Shown here: positions 8,215-17,546 of the stretch, in pieces
How the letters are laid out: every line of letters begins with the position of its first letter
Position numbering within the stretch: position 1 is the first letter of the stretch
Origin: CAZQKL01 sp964593895 [NCBI: uncultured bacterium]
Lineage (GTDB): Bacteria; DYJV01
Direction: 5' to 3'
NCBI GenBank assembly: GCA_964593895.1
Contig: CAZQKL010000004.1
Span: forward strand, 1-32,941
Length of the DNA: 32,941 nt
Made by a program: the position numbers and the translations under genes
Notes under the pieces: model-generated
The model's database searches: none
The model's input: the letters and a program-made list of their open reading frames with translations, nothing else
What the model was told of the DNA's origin: nothing

Positions 8215-9431
8215 TGAAATACATTGTTTTAATTGCTGATGGAATGGCAGGCTGGCAATTAAAAGAACTTGAAGGTAAAACCACTTTAGAGACAGCAAAC
8301 ACTCCTAATATGAATAGATTATGTGCTAATGGAATTATTGGGCTTGTGAAAACCACCCCAGATGGATTTCCTCCTGGAAGTGATGTTACAAATATGGCAC
8401 TTATGGGTTATGAACCTGAAAAGTATTATACTGGAAGAGCTCCACTTGAAGCATTAAGTATGGGTATTGACCTAAAAGAAAATGATGTTGCATTCAGATG
8501 CAATCTTGTAACCTTGCTACATTATGAACAGAGAGTTTACATGCATGATTATTCAGCTGGGCATATTTCAACAGAAGAAGCAAAAATTTTAATTGAAGAT
8601 ATGAATAATTTTTTCAATTTTCAAGATATAAAATTCTTTCCTGGAATTAGTTACAGACATATATGCGTTTTCTACAATTGCCCTGAAGAGGTTGCAAATG
8701 AAAAGCTTTATCCTCCACATGATATTATTGGAAAGCCAATTATTGAATATTTGCCAAAAAATTGGGAAAATAACATAATAGTATGGCTAATAACTCAAGC
8801 TCAAACTTTTTTAAACCAGCATGAAATCAACAAAAAGAGGATAAATGAAGGAAAACTTCCTGCAAATTCAATATGGCTATGGGGGCAGGGAAAAAAACCA
8901 GAATTGGAAAAGTTTGAAAAAAAATTTGGCCTAAAAGGTGCTGTAATATCAGCTGTAGATTTAATTAGGGGAATTGGAGTTTCAGCAGGTATGGAAATCA
9001 TAAATGTTAAAGGAGCAACAGGTTATCTTGATACAAACTATGAAGGTAAAGCTCAATCTGCAATTAATGCCCTTAATAAAAACGATTTTGTTTATGTTCA
9101 TGTTGAAGCATCAGATGAAGCTGGTCATGAAGGAAGTATTGAGAAAAAAGTAAAAGCAATTGAATTTTTTGATAAAAGAATTGTTGGAGTAATTTTAGAA
9201 AATTTAAAGGAAAAAAATTTTCCATATAAAATTTTAATAACCGCAGACCATCCAACTCCAATAGAAAAAAGAACTCATACAAATGAACCAGTTCCATTTA
9301 TAATTTATGATTCCCGAAAAAAATTTTCAATATCTAAAAATTTTAATTTTTCTGAAAAAATTGCAAAAGAAAGTGGAATTTTTTATAATTCAGGTGTTGA
9401 ATTAATAAAAAATTTTTTAAAAGAGGAATAA
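8214..9431 (+). CDS. ApgM-like alkaline-phosphatase-fold protein, probable homoserine kinase
   Basis: The product has 405 residues and belongs to the archaeal-type cofactor-independent phosphoglycerate mutase superfamily. The motif DGMAGW begins at D9, [14 protein letters not shown] (with S56 as likely phospho-acceptor) at about 53-66, YTGRAPLEA follows, and metal-ligand motifs [10 protein letters not shown] and TADHPTP lie towards the C-terminus. A subfamily close to this (the 'proposed homoserine kinase' group, TIGR02535) is found beside threonine genes in bacteria that lack ThrB. Here the ATG overlaps the thrC stop by one base, as in that subfamily. Homoserine kinase is therefore my preferred role, supplying the thrC substrate. 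Phosphoglycerate mutase remains the alternative. Confidence 0.8.
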   Translation: MKYIVLIADGMAGWQLKELEGKTTLETANTPNMNRLCANGIIGLVKTTPDGFPPGSDVTNMALMGYEPEKYYTGRAPLEALSMGIDLKENDVAFRCNLVTLLHYEQRVYMHDYSAGHISTEEAKILIEDMNNFFNFQDIKFFPGISYRHICVFYNCPEEVANEKLYPPHDIIGKPIIEYLPKNWENNIIVWLITQAQTFLNQHEINKKRINEGKLPANSIWLWGQGKKPELEKFEKKFGLKGAVISAVDLIRGIGVSAGMEIINVKGATGYLDTNYEGKAQSAINALNKNDFVYVHVEASDEAGHEGSIEKKVKAIEFFDKRIVGVILENLKEKNFPYKILITADHPTPIEKRTHTNEPVPFIIYDSRKKFSISKNFNFSEKIAKESGIFYNSGVELIKNFLKEE

Positions 9432-9432
9432 A

Positions 9433-11055
9433 ATGAAGCCAATGAAACTTATATTTATAACAGGTGGCGTTGTTTCATCAATTGGAAAAGGTATAACCGC
9501 TGCATCAATTGGTGCACTACTGGAGGCAAGAGGATTAAAAATTGGAATGCAGAAGCTTGACCCATATATTAATGTTGACCCTGGAACAATGAATCCATAC
9601 CAGCATGGTGAAGTTTATGTTACAGAAGATGGTGCAGAAACAGACCTTGACCTTGGTCACTATGAAAGGTTTACTTCTGCTAAAATAACAAAAAAAAGTA
9701 ATTACACAACTGGAAAAATCTATGAATCAATTATTAATAAAGAGAGAAAAGGGGAATTTTTAGGTGGCACAGTTCAGGTAATTCCACATATTACAAATGA
9801 AATAAAATCAGTAATTTTAGATGCAATGCAAGATGTTGATATTGGAATTGTGGAAATTGGAGGAACAGTTGGAGATATTGAAAGCCAGCCTTTTTTAGAA
9901 GCTATAAGACAATTACAGAATGACCTTGGAAGGGAAAATGTTGTTTTTGTTCATGTCACTCTTGTTCCATATTTAAAATCAGCAGGAGAACTTAAAACCA
10001 AACCAACCCAGCATAGTGTGAAAGAATTAAGAGCAATAGGAATTCAGCCTGATATTATTGTTTGCAGAACAGATAGAGACCTTCCAGATGATGTAAAAAG
10101 AAAGATATCTCTTTTTTGCAATGTGGAAAAATCATCAGTAATAACAGCAAAAGATGTTGAAAGTATATATGAAGTTCCCCTAAATTTAAACAAAGAGGGA
10201 TTAGATGAAAAAATTATTGAAAAATTGAATATTTGGACAGGAGCTCCCAAGCTTGATAAATGGGAATTCATTGTTGAGAGAATAAAAAACCCTATGTATG
10301 AAGTAAACATTGCTGTTGTTGGGAAATATGTGCAATTAAAAGAATCGTATAAAAGCATAATAGAAGCTTTAACTCATGGAGGAATAGCTAATAATTGCAA
10401 AGTTAACATAAATTTTATTGAAGCAGAAAAGGTAAATGATGAAAATGCTCATGAATTATTGAAAAATATAGATGGAATTCTTGTGCCAGGTGGATTTGGA
10501 GAAAGAGGAATTAATGGAAAAATATCAGCTATAAAATTTGCAAGAGAAAATAAAATCCCATTTCTTGGAATTTGCCTTGGAATGCAACTTTCAGTAATAG
10601 AATTTGCAAGAAATGTTGCAGGTCTTAAAGATGCTCATAGCACTGAATTTAATAAAAGAACCAAAAATCCTGTTATTTTCCTTATGGAACAGTGGATTGA
10701 CGAAAACGGAGTTGTCCAATACAGAACTGAGGACTCTGCTCTTGGCGGAACTATGAGGCTTGGTGCTTACAAATGCATACTAAAAGAAGGGTCAAAAGCT
10801 TTTGAAGCTTATAAAAAAAAGGAAATATTAGAAAGACACAGACACAGATACGAATTTAACAATAAATACAGAAAAATTCTTGAAGAAAATGGAATGAAAA
10901 TTGTTGGAGTTAGCCCTGATGATGAACTTGTGGAAATTATTGAACTTGAAGACCATCCATGGTTTATTGGATGTCAATTTCATCCGGAATTCAAATCAAA
11001 ACCTCTTTCGCCTCATCCTCTTTTCAGGGAATTTGTGAAAGCTGCAAGGGGTTAA
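9433..11055 (+). CDS. pyrG: CTP synthase
   Basis: The 540-residue enzyme makes CTP from UTP, ATP and glutamine. The N-terminal amidoligase domain has [20 protein letters not shown] and the [13 protein letters not shown] stretch. The C-terminal class I glutamine amidotransferase domain has PGGFGERG, the nucleophile C381 in LGICLGMQ, and H517/E519 in FHPEF. The length equals that of the usual family. GAGGA lies 7 nt upstream of the first ATG, which is therefore preferred over the ATG three codons later. It follows the ApgM-like gene by one base. Its last 60 bp overlap the antisense end of the small secreted-protein gene. Confidence 0.96.
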   Translation: MKPMKLIFITGGVVSSIGKGITAASIGALLEARGLKIGMQKLDPYINVDPGTMNPYQHGEVYVTEDGAETDLDLGHYERFTSAKITKKSNYTTGKIYESIINKERKGEFLGGTVQVIPHITNEIKSVILDAMQDVDIGIVEIGGTVGDIESQPFLEAIRQLQNDLGRENVVFVHVTLVPYLKSAGELKTKPTQHSVKELRAIGIQPDIIVCRTDRDLPDDVKRKISLFCNVEKSSVITAKDVESIYEVPLNLNKEGLDEKIIEKLNIWTGAPKLDKWEFIVERIKNPMYEVNIAVVGKYVQLKESYKSIIEALTHGGIANNCKVNINFIEAEKVNDENAHELLKNIDGILVPGGFGERGINGKISAIKFARENKIPFLGICLGMQLSVIEFARNVAGLKDAHSTEFNKRTKNPVIFLMEQWIDENGVVQYRTEDSALGGTMRLGAYKCILKEGSKAFEAYKKKEILERHRHRYEFNNKYRKILEENGMKIVGVSPDDELVEIIELEDHPWFIGCQFHPEFKSKPLSPHPLFREFVKAARG

Positions 11056-11301
11056 TTTTATCAAAATTAATCTATTTTTTACTTTTTTTACTTTCACTTT
11101 TACTTTTTTATTAAGAAATTTTTTTAAATTTTTTTCAAATTTTTCACTATAAAAAACCTTTTTTGAATTAATTTTGAAAAAATTATTATTTTCATCAATT
11201 TTTAAAATTTTTCCCTCAATCGTTGTAAATTTATATGGGGAAACTGCTGAAAAAAGATACGATGCAAAAAAAGTTATAACTAAAAAATAAAATCTTTTCA
11301 T
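10996..11301 (-). CDS. Small secreted protein of unknown function, coupled to pilY1
   Basis: This 101-residue basic protein starts with a signal peptide ([19 protein letters not shown]). A short segment follows, [18 protein letters not shown] then [19 protein letters not shown], which alternates hydrophobic and charged residues like a small beta-barrel. I do not recognise a family. The ATG lies one base after the pilY1 stop, and the strong site AAAGGAGGT is built from the last two Arg codons (AGG AGG) and stop of pilY1, so it is almost certainly translated with PilY1. The C-terminal 20 residues run antisense to the end of pyrG. It could be a periplasmic partner of PilY1 or of the pilus; this is inference. 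Confidence 0.65.
   Translation of the reverse strand: MKRFYFLVITFFASYLFSAVSPYKFTTIEGKILKIDENNNFFKINSKKVFYSEKFEKNLKKFLNKKVKVKVKKVKNRLILIKLTPCSFHKFPEKRMRRKRF
11052..11085 (+). terminator. Possible intrinsic terminator of pyrG
   Basis: An 8-bp perfect inverted repeat (TTAATTTT 11052-11059, AAAATTAA 11063-11070) with a 3-base loop overlaps the pyrG stop codon and is followed by T-rich sequence on the plus strand. The stem has no G-C pair, and the same bases code for the Lys-rich antisense protein, so the terminator role is uncertain. Confidence 0.35.
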
Positions 11302-11302
11302 G

Positions 11303-14300
11303 CTACCTCCTTTCCCATCTTATAACTTTTATATTTATTGAACTTTGAGGAATATTTGGAGAGCCCATTTTACCTGCTCCGATTATTCCTCCCCCTGAAC
11401 TTATAAGTCCCCAAACTTTTCCCTGTCTAAAACCTATTGTTACTCCAGATGGAATTGAAACTCCAATGTTTCTGTATCTGTCAAGTTTATTTAAAACTTC
11501 ATGTTCACCTACATCATTTGCGGTATTGAAATTTATTCCTGATATTCCAAAACAGTACATCAATGAATATTCCCTTGCAATTCCATGAGGATTACATGGG
11601 TCAGAGCCAACTGGCATAAACGATGTAAAATAAGCTCTTTTGTAAAATAGAACTGGTTTACTTAAAATTTTCTCTCCAGAATGAGAATTTCCATCATTTA
11701 TACTTCCAAGTTTTATAAACCAGCCTTTTGCTGAATGAAGTTTTTCTAAAATTTCAGCCTTTGCACTATCTGATAATCCAGAATCTACATCTAATTCATC
11801 ATTTGTAACATTTAGTAAATTAGTTTCATTGTATGGAATTGAAGTTGAATTATCATCAACAACCATATAAATTCTATTATTCACAGTTGCATCAAGAGGA
11901 TGTTCCCTATCTCCTGAACCAAAATAAAGTGCGTGAGTAAAGTAGGTTATAGAGCCTTGAGAAAATAGCTTTGCACAATCTCCAAGGATAGTAACTGTTG
12001 GAGAATAAAAGAATTTTCTATATTTTTCTTGCGCGTGAGTTAAAAGATTTCCTCCAACCTCCCCACTTGAAGAGCTTGAACCTGGATTTGAAAAGAAAAT
12101 TCTGTAAGTTGTAAAAGAATTATTATCTCTATTGTAAACTGTTTTCCAGACCTGTCCACCAATGTCTGTAAAATAAATTTTTTCAAGAAATCCATGAATA
12201 TCGGTTATAACTGTTGGAGTTGCTGGGATACAGTATTTCATATTTGGGTTATTTGCATGAGTGTATGAATATACTAAACTACCAGTATCTAAATCAACAA
12301 TAAATAATCCTCTACCACTTGTTACAGAAGTTTGAGGTTCAATATAATTGTCTTCAAGCTTATCGTATCCACCTGTAAAAATTGCAATTTTTTTAATACC
12401 TGTAGCACTCTTTATTTTACTCACTTCTACTTTACTCCATGAATAACCAAGTTCTGAAAAATCTCCGCTTCCTCCAATTATTACCCATTTTAATCGCCAC
12501 TTTTCTGGATTGCTATTTGAAATATCAAGTGCATAATAATTTTTTCCACCTCTTCTCAAGCCAAAAATTAGGTATTTTGGAATAATATTTCCATTTTCAT
12601 CAAAATCGTAAACAAAAGTAATTGGTCCATCCATTAAAAATATTGGTCTTGGTTCATTGGAAGATGGATTTAAATCCTTCAATTTTGTTAAAAGAACATC
12701 TGGAATTAATGCACAAATTTCCTCACCATTTGCATCATTAAAAACATGAAGCATTCCATCATTTGCTCCAGCAACAATATAGGTTTTGTTATCTCTTTCA
12801 TAATTAATAATTACAGGTTTTGAATGAATTATTGAACCAAGAGGCCAGCTTCTTTTACCTGTGGGATAATGATTTTGCGAACCATCTTCATCATAGGTGT
12901 ATCCATAGGTAAAATTAATGATTTTATATTTTTCACTTTCAGAATTTGCAGAAAGTTGCCCAGCCTGAATATTTTCAGGTATAAACCTTTTAATTTGATA
13001 ATTTGAAGTTGAATCTATAAAGTAGATTTTTCTGAAAGAATATGGGTCTGTCAAAGATGCATTCTGCAATTTTCTCTTTAAAACTTCTCCAATTCCTCCT
13101 GCTTCAACCTCCCCTCCATCTGAATTTGAACTCCAGTAAGACACTGAAGTTTCTAAAAAATTTCCATCACAATCTACTGCAATATTGCCATTTTTATCAA
13201 GAATAACCCATTCTTCACCTTCTCTTGATGGGCAGGCTGAGTTTGACTGATAAGAAATTTTGTATTTTTTTATGTTTCCAAGCCAGTTTGGGCTTTTTGG
13301 TTTAAAAAAACTCATATAAATATAATTTCCACTCTGAGTTTTATTTGCAGTATCAACAGAAACTACAGGTGCAATATAAGATACGCTATTGGCAATAATT
13401 ATCCCAAGTGAATAAAATGCATTTATCAACTGCTCTTTATTAAATGCTGTTAAAAATAGCCCTCCAGATTCTTCAGCTGCATCTTGAAGCAAAGGAGAAG
13501 AAAGTGTAAAACTTAACATATGAGAAACAATATTTCTGTGAGCTGATTGAGGCTCAGAAATTTCACTTTTATCATCTATTGAATGAGTGTACATCCAGTG
13601 AGCAACATCATCAAAATAATCTGGTGGCGGGTATGAATATTGGTAAGGGTCTTCTGTCCATCCATCATTATCCCAATCTTGAAATGTTATGCCTGATATT
13701 CTTGACCAGTCATTATCAGCTGATGGATAACCATCAGATAATACGATTACAAAATTTTTAGAACAAGTTGGTAATAAATTTGCTTTTTGATGAAAATGCT
13801 TCCAAATATCTTGCAAAGCTTCTCCAAGAGGAGTTCCTCCGTATGGGGTAAATTGATTTAAATGAGTAATTATGTTTTGCCTTACTTCATCATCACTCAA
13901 TGATGGATTAAAAGGTTGCCATATTTTTGCTCCATTTCCAGTAGGATTTACACTGAATGATGCAAGCGCCCAGTTAATCTTTCCTCTTGTTGCATTTATA
14001 ACATCAATCATTGCATCTCTTACAACATCAAGTCGTGTTTGCATTTTATATCCAGTCTCTTGCTGACCTTCTGGAATATAGTTGTAATAATCAATTTTAA
14101 ATCCTCGTCTTGTAACTGAATAATCTGAATGAAAAACTATTATTAATTTTTTTGTTGAACCGAGTGTATAAAATTGAGTTGAAAAACTTCCATGATAACC
14201 ACAAAAAGTGCCAAGTAAATTATTTGAACTTATTGAATCTTTATAAATTTTAACATAATCGTATCTGCATCTTCTTTGATATTCAAGATTGAAATATTCA

Positions 14301-15205
14301 AAATGAAGTTGAATACTCTGAGCATCAATTTGAGTTATTATATACTGAGTATCTGTATTGTTTGGGTAATTATTAGGATAATTTGGAGAATGAATATCAA
14401 CAGTTACAGGGATGGAACTAACATTTGTGTAAGTTCTAACTTCCCAGGTTCTTTCACCATTTGGAGTTTGAAGATTATAAACTTCCTGCATATTCATCCA
14501 GTTTCCTGGAACAAAAAAGTAAATGTATCTATCTCCATCTTCAGCAACATCATGGTCACTTCTTGAATATCCAACCCTTTCATATCCAGAAAAATACCAT
14601 CCTGGAGCATTTAATAATCCTGCAAAACCTTTATCAACAATAGCTCCATTTGGATACTGAACATAATCGTGAAGTTTTATATTTCTATCAAGGGGAAGTC
14701 TTTCTCCATCAAGTAAAACATATCCTTCTGAATCAACAGTAATCCTTCCTGAATAATCAGGGTCTGTTATTGCTCTTCCCTGTGAATCAACAATATTTCC
14801 ATGTTCATCTATGTATGAACCTGTTTCAATAACATTTTCAATATACCAGGTATAATCTGGATTTCCAGGGTCTCCTGTAAAAGTTTTTCCATTATAAATT
14901 CTTACACCAATGTTTCCTTTTATAAGAAGAATTTCATTTTTTGGAAAATGATTATGATAAAAATAATTATTTGTTCTACATCCACCAGCAATTACATCAC
15001 AATCTCCAAGCTCACTTGCCCAGTCGTAAAATGCACCATAATCAACAGTATGCTCATAAACTCCCCATCCCATACTTCCTGAAGTATCAACTAAAATCAT
15101 AACATTTGGTTTTACATTCTGCCTGTAAACATCAGTGTCGTATGAAAATAGATTTGGTGAAAAGATTAACAAACAAGAAATTAAAATAAAAATCTTTTTT
15201 ATCAT
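11303..15205 (-). CDS. pilY1: PilY1-type pilus tip/assembly protein with VWA and inserted CUB domain
   Basis: The 1300-residue protein begins with a signal peptide (1-21). A von Willebrand A domain has its MIDAS motif DTSGSM at D40-M45, the MIDAS threonine T458 in YGGTPLGEAL, and D491 in VLSDGYP. Between the first MIDAS motif and the rest lies an insertion (about 46-388) carrying a CUB domain (about 265-375): SPNYPNNYP at 273-281, C313 and C335, and Ca-ligand residues E308, D316 and D361. The C-terminal half (about 780-1290) is the PilY1 beta-propeller, with GANDGMLHVFNDANGEE, a calcium-loop-like DFDENGN at 867-873, and YALDISN. GGAGGG precedes the ATG, 14 bp after pilX. PilY1 proteins act in pilus extension, adhesion and surface sensing. 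Confidence 0.92.
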   Translation of the reverse strand: MIKKIFILISCLLIFSPNLFSYDTDVYRQNVKPNVMILVDTSGSMGWGVYEHTVDYGAFYDWASELGDCDVIAGGCRTNNYFYHNHFPKNEILLIKGNIGVRIYNGKTFTGDPGNPDYTWYIENVIETGSYIDEHGNIVDSQGRAITDPDYSGRITVDSEGYVLLDGERLPLDRNIKLHDYVQYPNGAIVDKGFAGLLNAPGWYFSGYERVGYSRSDHDVAEDGDRYIYFFVPGNWMNMQEVYNLQTPNGERTWEVRTYTNVSSIPVTVDIHSPNYPNNYPNNTDTQYIITQIDAQSIQLHFEYFNLEYQRRCRYDYVKIYKDSISSNNLLGTFCGYHGSFSTQFYTLGSTKKLIIVFHSDYSVTRRGFKIDYYNYIPEGQQETGYKMQTRLDVVRDAMIDVINATRGKINWALASFSVNPTGNGAKIWQPFNPSLSDDEVRQNIITHLNQFTPYGGTPLGEALQDIWKHFHQKANLLPTCSKNFVIVLSDGYPSADNDWSRISGITFQDWDNDGWTEDPYQYSYPPPDYFDDVAHWMYTHSIDDKSEISEPQSAHRNIVSHMLSFTLSSPLLQDAAEESGGLFLTAFNKEQLINAFYSLGIIIANSVSYIAPVVSVDTANKTQSGNYIYMSFFKPKSPNWLGNIKKYKISYQSNSACPSREGEEWVILDKNGNIAVDCDGNFLETSVSYWSSNSDGGEVEAGGIGEVLKRKLQNASLTDPYSFRKIYFIDSTSNYQIKRFIPENIQAGQLSANSESEKYKIINFTYGYTYDEDGSQNHYPTGKRSWPLGSIIHSKPVIINYERDNKTYIVAGANDGMLHVFNDANGEEICALIPDVLLTKLKDLNPSSNEPRPIFLMDGPITFVYDFDENGNIIPKYLIFGLRRGGKNYYALDISNSNPEKWRLKWVIIGGSGDFSELGYSWSKVEVSKIKSATGIKKIAIFTGGYDKLEDNYIEPQTSVTSGRGLFIVDLDTGSLVYSYTHANNPNMKYCIPATPTVITDIHGFLEKIYFTDIGGQVWKTVYNRDNNSFTTYRIFFSNPGSSSSSGEVGGNLLTHAQEKYRKFFYSPTVTILGDCAKLFSQGSITYFTHALYFGSGDREHPLDATVNNRIYMVVDDNSTSIPYNETNLLNVTNDELDVDSGLSDSAKAEILEKLHSAKGWFIKLGSINDGNSHSGEKILSKPVLFYKRAYFTSFMPVGSDPCNPHGIAREYSLMYCFGISGINFNTANDVGEHEVLNKLDRYRNIGVSIPSGVTIGFRQGKVWGLISSGGGIIGAGKMGSPNIPQSSINIKVIRWERR

Positions 15206-15219
15206 AAATTCCCTCCAAA

Positions 15220-15636
15220 CTACATTTTTGGTCCTATTTTTGACACAAGGGTTTTTATGGTAGTTGCACCTTTCTGAGTTTGAACAGAATAGAAATAATT
15301 GTTAAAAATGTTTAATGAAGTTCCTGGAATTATTGCAGGTTTAAAAAATTCATATTTAATTACATAACTGTAACTTTCTGAAGTTTCTGGTATAGTGCTC
15401 ATCTGAGAAATTAATATTGAAGGCTTTGTAATATCTGATACTGGTAAATTAACTATGTCAAGCTGTCTAATTGAGTTTACCCCATCACATTCGTAAAATT
15501 CGTTAAAATACAATTTAAAATTTTTTTCAATGTGAAATGAGCTGAAAAGAAGATATGATAATATTCCTATCATTGTTGCAATTGCTAAAGTTATTATTAA
15601 TGTTGTTACAAGTGCAACTCCATTTTTCCCATTCAT
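15220..15636 (-). CDS. pilX: PilX-like minor pilin
   Basis: The 138-residue protein starts MNGKNG, then the hydrophobic stretch VALVTTLIITLAIATMIG, matching the PilX N-terminal family. Cleavage would fall after G6. The residue at mature position 5 is Thr (T11), not the Glu found in the other three minor pilins here. PilX/GspK-like tip pilins also lack this Glu. Its ATG overlaps the pilV stop by 4 bp, and pilY1 follows 14 bp later, the order usual in type IV pilus minor-pilin operons. The sequence after the helix is divergent, so the family call relies on N-terminus and position. Confidence 0.75.
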   Translation of the reverse strand: MNGKNGVALVTTLIITLAIATMIGILSYLLFSSFHIEKNFKLYFNEFYECDGVNSIRQLDIVNLPVSDITKPSILISQMSTIPETSESYSYVIKYEFFKPAIIPGTSLNIFNNYFYSVQTQKGATTIKTLVSKIGPKM

Positions 15637-16103
15637 TTCCTATTCCTTATAAAGGTTAATGCTGAGACTGAATGTCCTTTATTATTTAATCTCCAATACA
15701 CAGTTACACCAACTTCTTTTACAAGACTTGTTAGATTTTTTACGTTCCATAAAATATAAAAATTTTTGCCATTTAAATTTGTAACTTCATAATGGTCAAA
15801 GTATGAAGATAATGAATTTAAAACATTTTCTGTAATTTGCGGAAATAGGTTATTATTATTTGAGGTTAAAGTATCAGATAATTCAGTGCTATTAAAATCT
15901 TTATCATATAAATCTTCAAGTTTTTCTTCCAGTAAAAAAATTGCAGAATTCATAGATGAAGAGAAACTCACTTTATTTATAGCATTATTTAAAAATGCAA
16001 AAAAAGCACTAAATGCAATTGCAAGAATAGTTAAAGCTACAAGAACTTCAATTAAAGTAACCCCTTTTCTATTCATAGTTTCTTGGAGTAATGTAAATTT
16101 CAA
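15633..16103 (-). CDS. pilV: PilV-like minor pilin
   Basis: A 156-residue prepilin with cleavage motif RKG/VTLIEVLVALTILAIA, where E19 is at mature position 5. Two starts are possible. The TTG at 16101-16103 has AGGAG at 8 nt and gives a 14-residue leader. The ATG at 16074-16076 gives a short canonical leader but a poor ribosome binding site. The hydrophobic helix is followed by a mostly beta-like region. The gene overlaps pilW by 35 bp and pilX by 4 bp, so the four pilin genes are probably translated together. It fits PilV/PilI by position and N-terminus. Confidence 0.8.
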   Translation of the reverse strand: MKFTLLQETMNRKGVTLIEVLVALTILAIAFSAFFAFLNNAINKVSFSSSMNSAIFLLEEKLEDLYDKDFNSTELSDTLTSNNNNLFPQITENVLNSLSSYFDHYEVTNLNGKNFYILWNVKNLTSLVKEVGVTVYWRLNNKGHSVSALTFIRNRK

Positions 16104-17064
16104 TCATTTTTCTCCTAAAATGCCAGTCATACTTTGAATTTATTCCATTTGAATCGTTTGTATCAAGGTTTATTGTATAATTTGCAATGTTGTAAGTTGT
16201 TCTGGTATCTCTATACGAAGGGTCAGGATGAACTGTTTTCATTAAAATTGTCAATTTTACAATTTTTAAAAACTTTTCTTTATCTTTTGGAACTGTGTTA
16301 TCAAATGGATTTCCATCTCTATCAGTATCATCATAAACTCCATCACCATTTTCATCAATTCCATATTGAAATTGGATTGATTCTACATCTGTTGCAAGAG
16401 TTTGAGAAGGAGCTCCTGTGTTTTCTGAAATTTTTATCTCTTCTTTGCTACTATCGTAATAAATTGTAATAGCTCTTACTGCATAAACATTATCTCCCTC
16501 ATAGGCATCAACATAATCATTTGCTCTTAACTGCAATAAATATTTGTTTCTACCTAAACTTTGCGGTTCTGAAATAAGCTCAAAAAATTTATTAAATGGA
16601 CATCTTTCAAAAAATACATACTTTTTTCTGTTATCATCAAGAAGATTAATTTTATCGGAAATGATGAAAATTCTATTTCCTGAATAGCTTGTAGCATTGT
16701 CAAGATTGGTTGTTACAGTTCCAACAAGCCTATTTGCAAAAACAACTGTTAATCTATCTGAACCATTATTATCATTGTCAATTGCAGTAAAAACTTGTGT
16801 AAAACCATTTACACTATTTCCACTTTCGTAACTTAATGAATATTTTGTGCCAAACCCAGCCATTCTTATGTAATCTGCAATTATTGAGGATACTGCCCTA
16901 ATATTCTGGTCAAGTAAAAGTAATTCTTTTTGTGCATTTGAAATTCTATTATGGGTCATAAATGAAGAATACACAATAATCATAACAATACTAAAAATGA
17001 AAAGAGTAACGAGTAATTCAATAATTGTAAAACCACTTATCTTATCCATGAACTTCCATTCCAT
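16069..17064 (-). CDS. pilW: PilW-like minor pilin
   Basis: A 331-residue prepilin with ISG/FTIIELLVTLFIFSIVM; the Glu at mature position 5 is E16. The length, larger than the neighbouring pilins, is typical of PilW. An acidic stretch resembling a calcium loop (IDENGDGVYDDTDRDGN) lies at about 234-250 and could bind a metal. The first ATG at 17062-17064 lacks a ribosome binding site. A second ATG at 17047-17049 gives the conventional leader MDKISG and may be the true start. It overlaps the upstream pilin gene by up to 28 bp and pilV by 35 bp. Confidence 0.83.
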   Translation of the reverse strand: MEWKFMDKISGFTIIELLVTLFIFSIVMIIVYSSFMTHNRISNAQKELLLLDQNIRAVSSIIADYIRMAGFGTKYSLSYESGNSVNGFTQVFTAIDNDNNGSDRLTVVFANRLVGTVTTNLDNATSYSGNRIFIISDKINLLDDNRKKYVFFERCPFNKFFELISEPQSLGRNKYLLQLRANDYVDAYEGDNVYAVRAITIYYDSSKEEIKISENTGAPSQTLATDVESIQFQYGIDENGDGVYDDTDRDGNPFDNTVPKDKEKFLKIVKLTILMKTVHPDPSYRDTRTTYNIANYTINLDTNDSNGINSKYDWHFRRKMIEIYITPRNYE

Positions 17065-17546
17065 TTGTAGATTTGAATGTCTCCTGCTAAAGTGATTTTA
17101 ATTTTATAAACATTGTCATTTGAATTAGCTGTTTTTAAATAAATTCCACCAGAAGGCATACAAAATCCCTCTGGAGAAAAATTTGCAACTGTGCCTTGTC
17201 CAAATTTTACTGTATGATATGAAGTATCGCTGTGATTTCCATCACCAAATTCAACTCCATTTGATAAAAAATACACTTCTTGCACTGTTTCATTATATTT
17301 AAAAAGTGTTAAAACATATTTTTTCTCATTAACAAAAAACTCAACTTTTTGAGTTTTTCTAAATCTAATTGCATAATCTCTTGCCTTTACAAGGTTTGTA
17401 TAAAGAACATAAACATCTTTTTTAAGTTTATACTTTGAAGTATTGAAATAGAAAAGACTTAAGGTAAAAAGAAGAGAAATAAGAAATAAAACAAATATTA
17501 ATTCAACAAGAGTGAAACCATTTTTATCTTTAAAATTTATACTCAT
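17037..17546 (-). CDS. fimT: FimT/GspH-like minor pilin
   Basis: The 169-residue prepilin has the motif DKNG/FTLVELIFVLFLIS, with cleavage after G10 and E15 at mature position 5. The C-terminal region resembles the GspH/FimT domain (FSPEGFCMPSGGIYLKT, then IKITLAGDIQIYKW). I start it at the ATG at 17544-17546; the longer frame begins at a TTG (17576) with no ribosome binding site and would run further into the preceding gene. It overlaps the end of the carboxymuconolactone-decarboxylase-like gene by 17 bp. It is the first pilin of the set fimT-pilW-pilV-pilX-pilY1. Confidence 0.8.
   Translation of the reverse strand: MSINFKDKNGFTLVELIFVLFLISLLFTLSLFYFNTSKYKLKKDVYVLYTNLVKARDYAIRFRKTQKVEFFVNEKKYVLTLFKYNETVQEVYFLSNGVEFGDGNHSDTSYHTVKFGQGTVANFSPEGFCMPSGGIYLKTANSNDNVYKIKITLAGDIQIYKWNGSSWIR

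Noticed and set aside
10044-10358. Minus-strand ORF of 104 codons inside pyrG
   Set aside because: Fully antisense to well-conserved pyrG; its composition (Phe/Ser/Thr) is what reversed codons give.
14276-14566. Plus-strand ORF of 96 codons antisense to the CUB region of pilY1
   Set aside because: Opposite the strongly supported CUB-coding frame, with no start signal.
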